From Silene latifolia (taxonomy: Eukaryota > Streptophyta > Magnoliopsida > Caryophyllales > Caryophyllaceae), in NCBI RefSeq assembly GCF_048544455.1, contig NC_133526.1:5658001-5722000 (forward strand): a stretch of 64,000 nt of DNA, given 5' to 3'. The notes beneath the pieces are model-generated. The model saw only the letters and a list, made by a program, of their open reading frames with translations, was not told where the DNA came from and searched no databases. The position numbers were made by a program, and so were the translations under genes. Below are positions 11,280 through 21,800 of this stretch, piece by piece. Each line of letters opens with the position of its first letter. The first letter of the stretch is position 1.

Positions 11280-13958
11280 CGATTTCGTGTTTTAAATCTC
11301 GTTTTTTTTTTGTGAGATACTTTTTTTCATCTAAGACAATAATGGACTAAAGTTATACAAAAATGAACCAAAGTTATACAAAAATAGACCAAAGTTATAC
11401 AAAAAAAGACTAAAGTTATACAAAATTTGGACTAAAGTTATACAAAAAATTGGACTAAAGTTATACAAAAAATGAACCAAAGTTATATAAAAATGAACCA
11501 AAGTTATACAAAAATGGATCGAGTTATACAAAAAAGCACTGAGTTATACAAAAATGCACCAGAGTTATACAAAAATGCACCAAAGTTATACAAAAATGAA
11601 CCAAAGTTATACAAAAATGAACCAAAGTTATACAAAAATAGACCAAAGTTATACAAAAAAAGACTAAAGTTATACAAAAAAATGCACCAAAGTTATACAA
11701 AAAATGGACTAAAGTTATACAAAAATGAACCAAAGTTATACAAAAATGAACCAGAGTTATACAAAAATGAACCAAAGTTATACAAAAATGGACTAAAGTT
11801 ATACAAAAATGGACTAACTTTTGTATAACTCTGGTGCATTTTTGTATAACTCTTGTGCATTTTTGTATAACTCTGGTCCATTTTTGTATAACTTTGGTTC
11901 ATTTTTGTATAACTTTGGTTCATTTTTTGTATAACTTTAGTCCAATTTTTTGTATAACTCTGGTGCATTTTTGTATAACTCTGGTCCATTTTTGTATAAC
12001 TTTGGTTCATTTTTGTATAACTTTAGTCAAATTTTTTGTATAACTTTAGTCCATTGTTGTATGACTTTAGTCCAATTTTTGTATAACTTTGGTGCATTTT
12101 TGTATAACTCTGGTCGTTTTTTGAATAACTTTGGTTCATTTTTGTATAACTTTGGTTCATTTTTGTATAACTTTAGTCCAATTTTTGTATAACTCTGGTC
12201 GTTTTTTGAATAACTTTGGTTCATTTTTGTATAACTCTGGTACATTGTTGTATAACTCTGGTTCATTTTTGTATAACTTTAGTCCAATTTTTTGTATAAC
12301 TTTAGTCCAATTTTTGTAGAACTTTAGTCCAATTTTTTGTATAACTTTAGTCCATTTTTTGTATAACTTTGGTGCATTTTTGTATAACTCTGGTCTATTT
12401 TTGTATAACTTTGGTTTATTTTTGTATAACTTTAGTCCAATTTTTGTATAACTTTAGTCCAATTTTTTTTATAACTTTAGTCCATTTTTTGTATAACTTT
12501 GGTGCATTTTTGTATAACTCTGGTCTATTTTTGTATAATTTCAGTCCAAAATTGTATAACTTTAGTCCTTATTTGTATAACTTCAGTCCAAATTTGTGTA
12601 ATTTTAGTCCAAAATTGTATAACTTTATTCCATAAGAGTATAACTTCAGTCATAAAATGTATAACTTTAGTCATAAAATGTATAACTTTAGTCGTAAATA
12701 GTAAAAAAATCAAACAATAAAAAAAATAAAATCAAAACATAACACAAATCATAAAATCAAACAAATAAAAAAACTTGAATAACAATAATAAAAACCAAAT
12801 AACAATAATAACAATAACAAAACAAAAAACCAAATTTAAAATCTAAAAAAAAAACCAAATAACAAAACCAAATTTAAACATCGTGTGTATAACTCTAATG
12901 CACGCAGTGGATAACTTTAATAGACAAGATGTATAACTTTAGTCCAAAAAATCAAATAACAATAACAACCAAATAAAAAATAAAAACAAAAAACCAAAAC
13001 AAAAAACAAAAACAAAACAAAAAACAAAGAACAACAACAAAAATAAAACAAAAAACAAAGAACAACAAAAAACAAAAAAACGCAGGGAGGGAGGGAGGGA
13101 GAAAGGCTGGAACAAAAAACAAAGAACAACAACAAAAATAAAACAAAAAACAATAAAACAAAAAACAAAGAACAACAAAGAACAACAATAAAAAATCAAA
13201 AAATCAAACACTGATTGAAGGAAAGGAACGAAAAAAAAAAGGACGAAAAAAAGTGACAAAAAAAAAGACCGAAAAAAAGGAAAAAGGGAGAGCAGGGAGG
13301 GAGAAAGGCTGGTGTTGTTGCGGTTGCATTGATGTTGTGGTGGGGCGAGAAAGGGAGGTCGGGATCTGGGTGTTGCGGGGTCATCGGTCGGAGGGAGGTC
13401 GGGATAGGGAGGCAAGGGGAAGGCCGGTTGCGGCAGGGTGGCCGAGAAGGAAGGAGGAAATGGGAAGCTGTAGGGATGAAAGAAGGAGGTTGCGGTGGTG
13501 GTGGTGGCTGCGGTGGTGGTGGCTGCGGTTCGAATGGAGGGAGACGGAGGTGTATGTTACTTTGTTGTTGTTTTTTTTTCCAGATTCAAGGAGGATGGAG
13601 TTTTTTTTTATTGGGTTTTTATTGTTTGGTTTTTTGATTGGGTTTTTATTGTTTGGTTTTTGTTTTTATTTTTTGGGTTTTTTTTTGTTGGGAGAGAATG
13701 AATTAGGAGAGAGGGGGTGAATGATTGAAGAAGTGAATGAATGGAATGGATGATGAGTGGGTGAGTGAGTTGGGAGAATTAGAAGGAGGATGGAGTTATA
13801 CAAATTAGAGAGGAGTTGTACATGGATTAGGAAGGGAGATTAGTGAGGGAGATTTATGGCCATCCATTGAAATGTAATCTCATCCCTCCATCCCTTCCAT
13901 CCAAAGGCCCTTATAAGGACTTAGGGACTCAATGGATGTAAGGGCCTTATAAGAACCA

Positions 13959-13961
<3 letters not shown>
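10719..13961. mobile_element. Foldback-type TIR element carrying inverted 21-bp arrays
   Basis: The two ends are inverted copies over about 100 bp with moderate identity. Both start with a TATATATAGAG-like end, then share TTGAGTCC, AAGGTC/AAGTCC, ATTGGATGG-like and GATGGAGGGATGAGAT blocks. Inside come A-rich CCAAATAAAT repeats (10955-11095), poly-T runs, the 21-bp arrays (11347-12697), ACAAAGAACAACAAC-type repeats (12950-13200) and a G-rich stretch (13280-13550). GGGAGGGAGAAAGGCTGG occurs twice, near 13090 and 13300. No transposase or other protein is recognised; long open frames over the arrays are by-products of a period divisible by three. AT microsatellites flank both ends, so no target duplication could be read. 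Confidence 0.65.
11347..12697. repeat. Inverted tandem arrays of a 21-bp unit
   Basis: From 11347 to about 11818 the unit (core AAAGTTATACAAAAATG plus ACC, ACT or CACC) repeats about 22 times in one orientation. From about 11819 to 12697 its reverse complement (core TTTTTGTATAACTTT) repeats about 40 times. Units vary by small substitutions and by one-base changes in A or T runs. The two halves could pair for several hundred base pairs. Confidence 0.92.

Positions 13962-14031
<70 letters not shown>
13962..14031. repeat. (AT)n microsatellite
   Basis: About 70 bp of alternating AT adjoining the right end of the foldback element. Confidence 0.95.
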
Positions 14032-14035
<4 letters not shown>

Positions 14036-17000
14036 TATAATAGAGGAACCACTATACATATTTCTATCCACGTGTCGTCTTCTCATGCACCACTTTCCCG
14101 CCTACTTTGTCTAACCCTAGAAAATGCCTAAACATATTGAAAAATTACTGCCGTCATCCAAATTGCACAACCCTGCTTCACATTCATCCATCAAGCTAGC
14201 AATTGGAAACCGTCACTCTGTAATTAACTAATTAAGTATTACAAATTCATCAATTAGCGAATCTCTCGATGCATCCTTCGTCACTTTCTATCAATCTCCT
14301 TCTCAAAATCACATATTATGTTTTCATATCAAAGATGGATTATTTGCCCCAAAGTTGTGAAAGTAAGTTGTTCTATTTCCCCTTAAAATCAGTATTACAT
14401 TTCAAATTGGTTAACTTATGATCTTTTGCAAAATTTGACATCTATCTGCAACTAAAATTTCGATGTAGGGCCGACAATTTGAAATCCGTCATGACAGTAT
14501 TTACTGAGGCTATAGTCTATGAATCGATTGAGATTATATAAGGTTAGCCTTTGAATTATCTCATTGTTGTTACTATTTGTTCTTAAAAAAATTAGTCAGT
14601 AACAATTATTTGAGAATTGGTTTCAATTGACTTTGTTAGGATTACTAAAGAAGTGATTGTTTCTCTATTTCCGGTTGATTTGAGTTTTCAATTTTGTTCT
14701 TCAAACTGTATATCTATTGCAAATGATGACTTAGGTGTTTGGAACTTTGAGGGAGTAACTTATTTGTATGAACCGACTGGGTGTTGCACCTCAAATGTCG
14801 CGTTTTTATTGTGGTCGGTTTACTGTATGTCTGTATGTAAACTTGCGGGTTTGTGTATGAGATTTTCACGCGAGGTGAGACGGAGGTTCTCTATGTTCGG
14901 CACTTCTTGCTTTTGTTTTCCCTAAGCATTGACACGATTGTGTGACTGGCCTTTGTGTGATAAACAGTTAAACATGCATCTGTGTATCGATCATACATAG
15001 ATAAATACATACTTCGTATAAAACAGCTATCATACGACTAAATCATTGAATGTACGGGGAAAACATTCAGCTAAGTTATGAATTGTGATTTATTAATTTA
15101 TATGCTTTATATGTTGATTACTACAGGTTAACATATCCACAAATCATCTAAATGATCACGCTTATAATTAGCTTATCGAGAACGGTGCTGGAAAGGCCTA
15201 CTTGAGGGAGTCATATGTGACCAAGGTGCACATGATTATGGTTAAGCAAGGTAAGTCATCTACTGGTTTTAAGCTATATTAATTTCATTAACTCGATTAT
15301 GAATGACAATAAGCATTGTTAGTCAAATTAGATATAACCAAGGGACGCATTCACACGATTTAGACTATGATTTTTTTCGAAAATCGTAAATGGTACTCCG
15401 TTTAAATAAGTGCTCCATTCATTTAATTAGTACAAATGTAATGCCTTCCTAACCTTCTACTGTGCTATCGCCATGAGACTTTTTCTATCATAGAGTGATA
15501 GAATCATAGACCGTACAATTGTTAAATGATGCAATACACCCCGCATTATTTAGCATCGGATTTTAAGCCCGGATAAAAAGAACTTTTGGTAATGTTCCGT
15601 TGTATTCCATTTAGCATTGAGAAAAATTACAAGTCTTTGTTTTTTTTTTCAATCATGTCATCACATAAAAGATTGACAAGACTTTGTTAATTGACAATTT
15701 TTTACTTATGTTATGGTTATTTTTTCCATTATTGGCTTAAGATCACTAGGACTCCCATAAGTTCCTTATGTTGGGTATATAGAGATAGATACTATTGTAG
15801 TATGTCATTCCTGAATTGGTTTTTCTAATGTGCCTGTATAGAATTTTTCATGTAGGATAAATTTGATCACAATAGTTTTTCTATGGCTTACCCAATTTCT
15901 GAAAATGAGGTTTTGGAAAATCTATGGAATTGTATATTATGGTGTCCATTGCTATTGGACTTTTTAATAACACTGAATATATGTATCTAGGTTAATTCGT
16001 TCGCTTGCCATTATCGTTTTATTGAGTGACTTCCAACATACTCCCTTTGTTCCAATCATTTGTTTACCTTTGATTAAAATAACTCTCGCAAAGAATAAAA
16101 AAGGTAAACCATTAATTGGGACGGGAAGTACTGTTAAGTAATTACGCAAAAGGTTATTTGTAATAACTCATAATAGGAATTAGTAGAAATTGTTCTTCAT
16201 TATATCAGTTAAAATGTGGAATGATCTGTCTCTTTTGAAAATCTAGAAATTTATAAAGTAACTGCAAGTCTGCAATCATATGGTATTTTTAATTTTAGAT
16301 ATGTACGACAATTTGGTGCATAAACTCTACATCATTTTATGTGAAAATTTTATGCACAGGGTTAGCAAGCAGAGGTGGCTTGCAAGTTATGGTGGCATAT
16401 GTATGTCTTATTCCGGTGTGCTTTGGAGTTTGTACACTATTGGAACCAGTTTGTATGAGTACGCATTCTGAATACATCAAGGGTTCATGGACACTTTGGA
16501 GCGCAATGGGATATGATTATTGGTAAAGATGCAAGCTAGAGTGCTCTAGGCACAATAACTCTTTGAACAATTTTACACCTTCACAAGGTGATAAAACAAG
16601 TTTATACATTGGACAATTTTACGTGTTCAAATGTTAGGCTTGAGTTAGTTATTCAGTCTGATTAGAAAAACAACTTCAATGATTTATTTTACAAGTTATT
16701 GGCTATACAATTTATGTAACTTTTGATATGTAACTTTTGATATGTAACTTTTGATTGTACAATAAATATCACCTACTCCGTATGTTTTAAGCACAAGACT
16801 CAAGTTTTTTATTTATAACATAGGTTTAAAATATGTGAATAACAACCTTTGTTACAAACCTCCGTTACCGCTAAATAAAAACATTTGGGTTTTCAACCTG
16901 TCACCTTTGAATATAAACATATACTAGGTAGGTTTTAGTTAATAGTCAGCTCAATTCTAAACAGATGAGTAGAACGTGAACTTTTTAACATTTTACTACA

Positions 17001-17253
17001 ATACCCAGGTACTATCACACTTTGGAATAATTTACATTTTACATGATTAATATGTCTAAACTATCTTAGTATTTTGAAATAATACATGATTAACATGTTT
17101 ATGCATTGTGAATGGTTCTTAAAGTAAAATAATATTTCATTAAAATATATGTGTATAAAATGCTATAAATCTTAACTTTCACAATGTTCTAATTATAATT
17201 TTTAAATATTCTCATATATATACCCGTGCAATTTTGCACGGGTTTTAAACTAG
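14032..17253 (+). mobile_element. Helitron-like sequence with a 3' terminus
   Basis: At 17222-17243 lies a perfect 10-bp-stem hairpin (ACCCGTGCAA, TT, TTGCACGGGT). Six bases later comes CTAG (17250-17253), followed by T. A GC-rich hairpin a few bases before CTRR, inserted between A and T, is the standard Helitron 3' end. The 5' end is not certain; a TCTATATAT start at the AT run near 13960 is possible but lacks the preceding A. No Rep/helicase is present, so it would be non-autonomous. The body has a few splice-donor-like GTAAGT sites (for example near 15250) and may hold captured host fragments, none recognised. Confidence 0.5.
16041..16128. mobile_element. Stowaway MITE, 88 bp
   Basis: The element begins CTCCCTTTGTTCCAATC and ends with the inverted match ATTGGGACGGGAAG, with TA on both sides. 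Inner arms TTTACC and GGTAAA continue the pairing. Start, size and TA duplication are typical of Stowaway. Confidence 0.8.
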
Positions 17254-17744
17254 TTTAGAAGATATGGTCATATGGACAAAGATTTTGTTAATTATAATAT
17301 TATTTTTAATTATGGTAAATATATAATAATAATTAGTAAACAAATAACAAAACTAATAAACTTCTAAAACTTTCCTTCTACGGTAGAAAATTGTCCATGC
17401 AAATATCTCCCAAATTCCTTCCATGATTAATAATAGATTCACTTCACATGTCGAAATTTGATTGGTGGTGTATAGAATCTTCTATACACCAAGTATAACC
17501 GTAGCATCACGAGTAGTCCGTATGGTTTATTAGTTAAACAGAGATTTTTAAGAATATTGTCTCTAATATGCATCAATTTACTCCGGATGTGAAAAAATTA
17601 CATCATACGTTGACTTTGAGTGAATTGAATAAATAAGTAGCAAATTCGAATCCTCCTCCCATGGAAAAATCGTGCCACATATATGTTTTTAAATACCGGA
17701 CACATATTAGACAAATTTATAGCAAAAACACACAAATACTATCC

Positions 17745-17982
17745 TACAACCGGTTGTATAGTAGCATTGTATAACCGCCTCAAAGTTGTTGAACTCTTAC
17801 ACAAAATTGTTGAGCTCTTATACAAAGTTGTTGAGCTATTTTACAAGTTATTGAGCTTAATGATTATTCTGTTAAGCTCAATAACTCTGTATCATAACTC
17901 GATAATTTTGTTAGGAGAGCTCGATAACTTTATAACAAAGCTCAACTACATTGAATAAGTTGTATATACAACCAGTTGTATA
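17745..17982. mobile_element. Palindrome-ended element, copy A
   Basis: It is bounded by TACAACCGGTTGTATA on the left and TACAACCAGTTGTATA on the right, each nearly self-palindromic. Between them three 21-bp units with core GTTGTTGAGCTC run in one orientation. After the middle (near 17870) GAGCTCGATAACTTTATAAC-type units run in the other. No coding potential is credible. It lies 3' of an F-box pseudogene. Related copies are at 33103-33323 and 49461-49692, and a single end remains at 53151-53166. No known MITE superfamily is recognised. Confidence 0.7.
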
Positions 17983-18055
17983 ATACATTAACTGGCACAA
18001 AATCTTAGATAAAACCATGACGTACATCTAATTATGAGATCGACGACAAAACTCG

Positions 18056-19252
18056 TTATTCCTTGATTTCTTGTAACTTAGTCGAGGAGCACCCTGGAAT
18101 TGCAACGAGGCTTGATATAATACAAAGTATGAGTGGTGGTGGACTGACTCCATCAGGCCTTACTGTTGCCTCTATTTCGAAGGGTACAATTGTGTTATCA
18201 CTGTGATTGTACCATTTTATACAATTCTCAGAACCTAGATAATATTGTAGCAATAAACGATGATGTCCGTCCTTTGAACAACGCGTAATAATATAATGCC
18301 ACGCTAAATCTTGAGGAAGACGAAACATCTTCTTCCATGAACCATATTCTTCCATGATCCAAACGTCGTTTGAATAAATGCCGTGTATGTATAACTAACC
18401 ATCCAACTGTCTAAGTTGTATGGCATCATTCATTTCAACCGGTAAATTTAGGTCGTCTATCCATTTCTCTGAAGCGACATCAAAACGAGCAATTCGATAA
18501 TCTAAGGTGACACGTCCATCGCTTTCTATCTTACTTAAAAGAACATAATGTAGCAGGCTGTCCTCTATCTTGTTTCCGAATACTTTGGGGCGTCCATAAT
18601 TGTTCCAGATTTTCCCGGATGAAAATCGGGTAGGAGAAGTACTAGGACAACGCCATAAATCGGCTTTTAAGCTGTATATACACACATCAGGATGATTCTC
18701 ATTCCAAACACGTCTCGTCGCTATAATTTTATAATCATCGTGGTCGCTATCGTAACCAAAACCATATGATGAGCCTCGACTATTCCATTTGTTCTCCGAA
18801 GAAGGAAGGACTAATTTGAAAGTACGTGTTGTCGGGTTGCATATAAGGAAGCACCTAACCGTGTAACTACACATGGTGGTATCCTTGGAATTCGGAAAAA
18901 CTTTGAAGCAAACCAAGCCATTACAAGAGCCCACCAGATGTCTATCGACGTCGTCTATTATGGTATCGTTAGGCCAATTCAATTTGGTCCATTTTAAGGG
19001 ATTATAAAGATCGTCGACGACAGAAAGGGTACAAGTACAGAAAAGGGAACGATTGTGTCCCGACTTGGATTCGAGGGATTTTTTAACATGGAGTTTAGCG
19101 AAGATGGGGCTATTGATCAGATTGCACCACTCTTTGCATACGGTCTTGAAGTGTACGGCGGAATTAACCGGTAATAAAATTAGTATTTCGAGGATCACAT
19201 CTAATGTAATTGTTCTTAGGTTTCTAATCGCTACTGAATTTCCAAATATCAA
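18056..19252 (-). pseudogene. F-box/FBA gene with one nonsense codon and a lost start
   Basis: The sequence is nearly identical to the intact gene at 53219-54400. A TGG tryptophan codon in the FBA region is TAG at 18395-18397 (TTG-GAT-GGT-TAG); reading continues in the same frame to the normal stop near 18056. The 5' end has also lost about 93 bp, taking the ATG and first dozen codons. The deletion ends share AATG in the intact copy (54366-54369 and 54459-54462). A second 23-bp loss lies further upstream, also with short homology (GAT). The F-box core (VILEILILLPVNSAVHFKTV) is otherwise kept. It sits in a segmental duplicate of 53140-55280. Confidence 0.9.
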
Positions 19253-19541
19253 GTTAATAGAAACAGAGAGGGGATATTATTGATAATTGTTCGTATTTCC
19301 AACATTACATTGATCGGTATTTATAGTACTCAAAAGCATCCGAACACAATCACAATATCTTCTAACATTAGTAATATAATAACTTATTCAATAATATTGA
19401 TATTATTCTGATTACGATATATTTGTCAAAATGATTATTGGATTTCACATCTGATTTTATATTTATTTTCTGTATTTTTTTCATTGAATTCCTATCATAA
19501 TTTATGATCATGGGGGACTCTACATCATCAAAGTAAACTTA

Positions 19542-21179
19542 GAGCATGTTTGGGAGAAAAAGGATTGTACATCGGATGTACTACATCATATTTAATAACT
19601 TTTTGAGTTTTTGTGTATTTTTTCGAGTATTACAGAGTTTATAAATTACATTTTAGTTTTATGATGTCAAAAATCAAATCTTTTTGAGCTTATATATATT
19701 TTTTTTGAGTTATAATGTAACTTTTTGAGATTAAAGTTTAAGTAAATAAACTCAAAAACTTTAAAATAGGGTATTGCTCTTTCACATACGGATTTTACTC
19801 ATTCACATACGGATTTTACCTTTTTACCCCTCTTATTTTTTTTTTTCAGTTTTCTCTTTATGCTCTCCCTTCTCTCTCTTGCAACAATAATAAAATCGCC
19901 ACCATCATTCCCTTCACCACCACCAGCGGCTCGTCGACGCCTATCACCACCACCCGCACCTTGTCGCCCACTACCCTTCCGTCGCCAACAACAACCAACC
20001 ACTTGCGCACCGAAGACCATAGTGAATCACAACCGAGCCACCACATCTGAACTCCTTATAAACCCCCAAAATTGACCACCCGAACTCCATCATATCGTCT
20101 CCTTTATCCCTTGTATCTCCTTCGCACGCCATCGTCGTGCTCCTCTGCCGAATCGAGATGCAACCACTGCTATTAGCAGGGTGCAAATTACCTGGTTCAA
20201 ACCCATAATTATCCATTCCCCATTAAACCCTAGTTGACAAAGTTAACTAATTAAAGAACGTATAACACAAATTAACTTAATCAATCAAAATTGGTGTAAT
20301 GTATTCTTATTTTCTTTTAATTTTCTTTCCAATTGATAAGAATCTGTTATTTTCCCTTTTACAAATTCAAGTTTGAACTTAATTTACTGCCATCACATCC
20401 TTTTATTCTGAGTTATTTAGCTGATCGAGATATGACAAATGAACCAGCAAAACACAATGTCACAATCTATACTGATGGGAGGGGTAATGGGTATCAACGG
20501 CAGCAGGCTACATTTATTGACATGTAAATGATCAGCTATCCAATCCGAAACTCGCATCCGTAACAACTTGATCTGAATTGAGATAGTTGATTTCACCGCT
20601 TCGGTTTTGTATGCCTTCGTTTTACAAGTTGCCATGTTTTGATTTAGTAAGAAATAGAGTTTTAGTTGCTGGCAAGAATGAGTATCCAAATTTTGTTTGA
20701 CGAGAGATGAGAGATTAAGATTCATTATTGTTGAACTTAGGAGGATTTTGTTTAGGTAGTAAGAGAGAAAAAAGATAGAACAAGGTTTGATGAGAAGGGT
20801 ATGTGATGGAAATATTATGAAAAAAAGTATGTGAAAGAGTAAAATGCGTATGTGAAAGAGTAACACCGTTATAAGACTCAAAAATTTTAGATTAAAACTC
20901 AAAAACTATAACATCTGATGTACTACATCAGATGTATAATCCACTTACTGCATGTTTGGCCTCGATTCTAAAAAATGAGTTTTTGTTTATCAAGCTTAAT
21001 TTTTCAAAAGTGTTTTTCAATAGCAGAAGCAACAAATTGCTGCTTCTATTTCTATGAGCAAAAAATATGGATTTTTAGCTTTTGGTAATTTTTTGTTTAA
21101 GTTTTAGAAAATGATGTGTTTGGCAAAAAAGTGTTTTTGAGTAAAAAAAAAACACTTTTACAAGTTAGGCCAAACACAC
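19542..21179. mobile_element. 1.6-kb nest of MITEs with 5-bp target duplication
   Basis: ACTTA occurs at 19537-19541 and again at 21180-21184. The paralogous stretch near 54814-54818 has one ACTTA and no insert, giving a direct empty site. The insert starts GAGCATGTTTGG and ends CCAAACACAC, an inverted pair. Further inner ends show nesting: GTACATCGGATGTACTACAT near 19568 pairs with CTGATGTACTACATCAGATG near 20915, and another GCATGTTTGGCC end is at about 20951. No transposase is present. The 5-bp duplication does not match the usual hAT or Mutator lengths. Confidence 0.75.
19774..20866. mobile_element. Inner MITE with doubled terminal motif
   Basis: The left end has CTCTTTCACATACGGATTTT, then CATTCACATACGGATTTTAC. 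The right end has the inverted equivalents AAAATGCGTATGTGAAAGAG and AAAGTATGTGAAAGAG. As in the element at 10047-10614, each end carries its motif twice. The C-rich middle (near 19910-19980, CACCACCACC-type) has only chance open frames. It is nested within 19542-21179. Confidence 0.65.
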
Positions 21180-21386
21180 ACTTAATTTTTCTAAATTTAA
21201 ACAGCCAATCAAAATCTCCTAATTGGCCATAAAAATGGAGCCTCGGGGAGTCAACGTCAAAAGTACCATGGGCAAATTCTTAAAAAAATTGGATACTATG
21301 AACATATTCTTAAAATTCAGTTCTTTATTACGGTTTTTCTAATATGTGAATGAAGACGTGTTAAGATGCTAAGAAAGAAAATATTT

Positions 21387-21492
21387 ACATCAATTGCCAT
21401 AAGAATCCTAGCAACAATTACCTTCCTAAACTCAATATGATTCTTGCTATATATATTTTGTGATCTGAAGTTACGGCAATTGTTTGTTTCCA
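21387..21492 (+). promoter_or_regulatory. Orphan F-box promoter remnant
   Basis: This block matches the upstream region and 5' leader of the F-box pseudogene at 41476-42340 (there on the minus strand). It includes AACAATTACCTTCCTAAACT, TGATTCTTGCTATATATATT and GATCTGAAGTTACGGCA. Here it is not followed by an F-box gene, so a copy has been lost and only its promoter remains. The same remnant occurs at about 55040-55148. Confidence 0.65.
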
Positions 21493-21710
21493 AATCTCTA
21501 TTTTTATTTTTTAACTAATAAAGCATACGGAGTACTCGTATAGTCGTATATTAGACGAGACGAGATTATTATCGTAATAATATAGGACCTTTTTATTTGT
21601 CATAGGCCGCGACTACCTCCAACAATATAGTATTTTTGTTAACATAATCACGATTAAAATCCAAACTACTTATCTAAAACGTACTACTACAATTTAATCG
21701 CGACGAGAAT

Positions 21711-21748
21711 TCTAACAACAATCACCTTCCTAATCTCAATATAATTCC
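21711..21748 (+). promoter_or_regulatory. Conserved promoter block of the F-box genes
   Basis: TCTAACAACAATCACCTTCC followed by TAATCTCAATATAATTCC lies about 55-90 bp before the ATG of the gene at 21801. Close versions precede the copies at 9106 (-), 25289 (-), 42340 (-), 43154 (+), 50735 (+) and 54400 (-). CAATATAATT may serve as the TATA element. Conservation mostly reflects shared descent, so function is inferred. Confidence 0.5.
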
Positions 21749-21800
21749 TTCTTTAAATACTAAGATCCGGGAGTTGTTCTCCATCACAAGATTTTGAGAA

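Larger units (their letters stand above)
9364..17508. mobile_element. 8.1-kb nested TIR insertion with 8-bp target duplication
   Basis: ACGAGTAG occurs directly at 9356-9363 and 17509-17516. Just inside lie inverted ends sharing GCTACGGTTAYACTYGGTG then TATAGAA, each followed by a TTCTATACAC arm. Paralogous flanks at about 55160-55205 and 21535-21560 contain the uninterrupted site, so the insert and duplication are clear. An 8-bp duplication fits the hAT superfamily; the end sequence does not settle it. No transposase is seen. Most of the length comes from later insertions: a MITE at 10047-10614, the foldback element at 10719-13961 and Helitron-like sequence ending at 17253. The original element was probably under 1 kb. 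Confidence 0.8.

Noticed and set aside
11331-12713. Long open frames on both strands with heptad peptides such as KLYKNEP or FCITLVH
   Set aside because: They arise because the DNA repeat period is 21, a multiple of three, in an array with few stops. Both strands and several frames are open at once.
12917-13720. Hydrophobic Phe/Leu/Cys-rich or Gly-rich frames
   Set aside because: These are translations of AC-rich and G-rich low-complexity DNA inside the foldback element.
13960-13964. Helitron 5' end at TCTATATAT
   Set aside because: The base before TC is C, not A, and the AT microsatellite makes any start arbitrary.
14617-14925. 102-residue frame in the Helitron-like region
   Set aside because: Cys/Phe/Ser-rich with no recognised domain. 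A captured exon cannot be excluded but is not supported.
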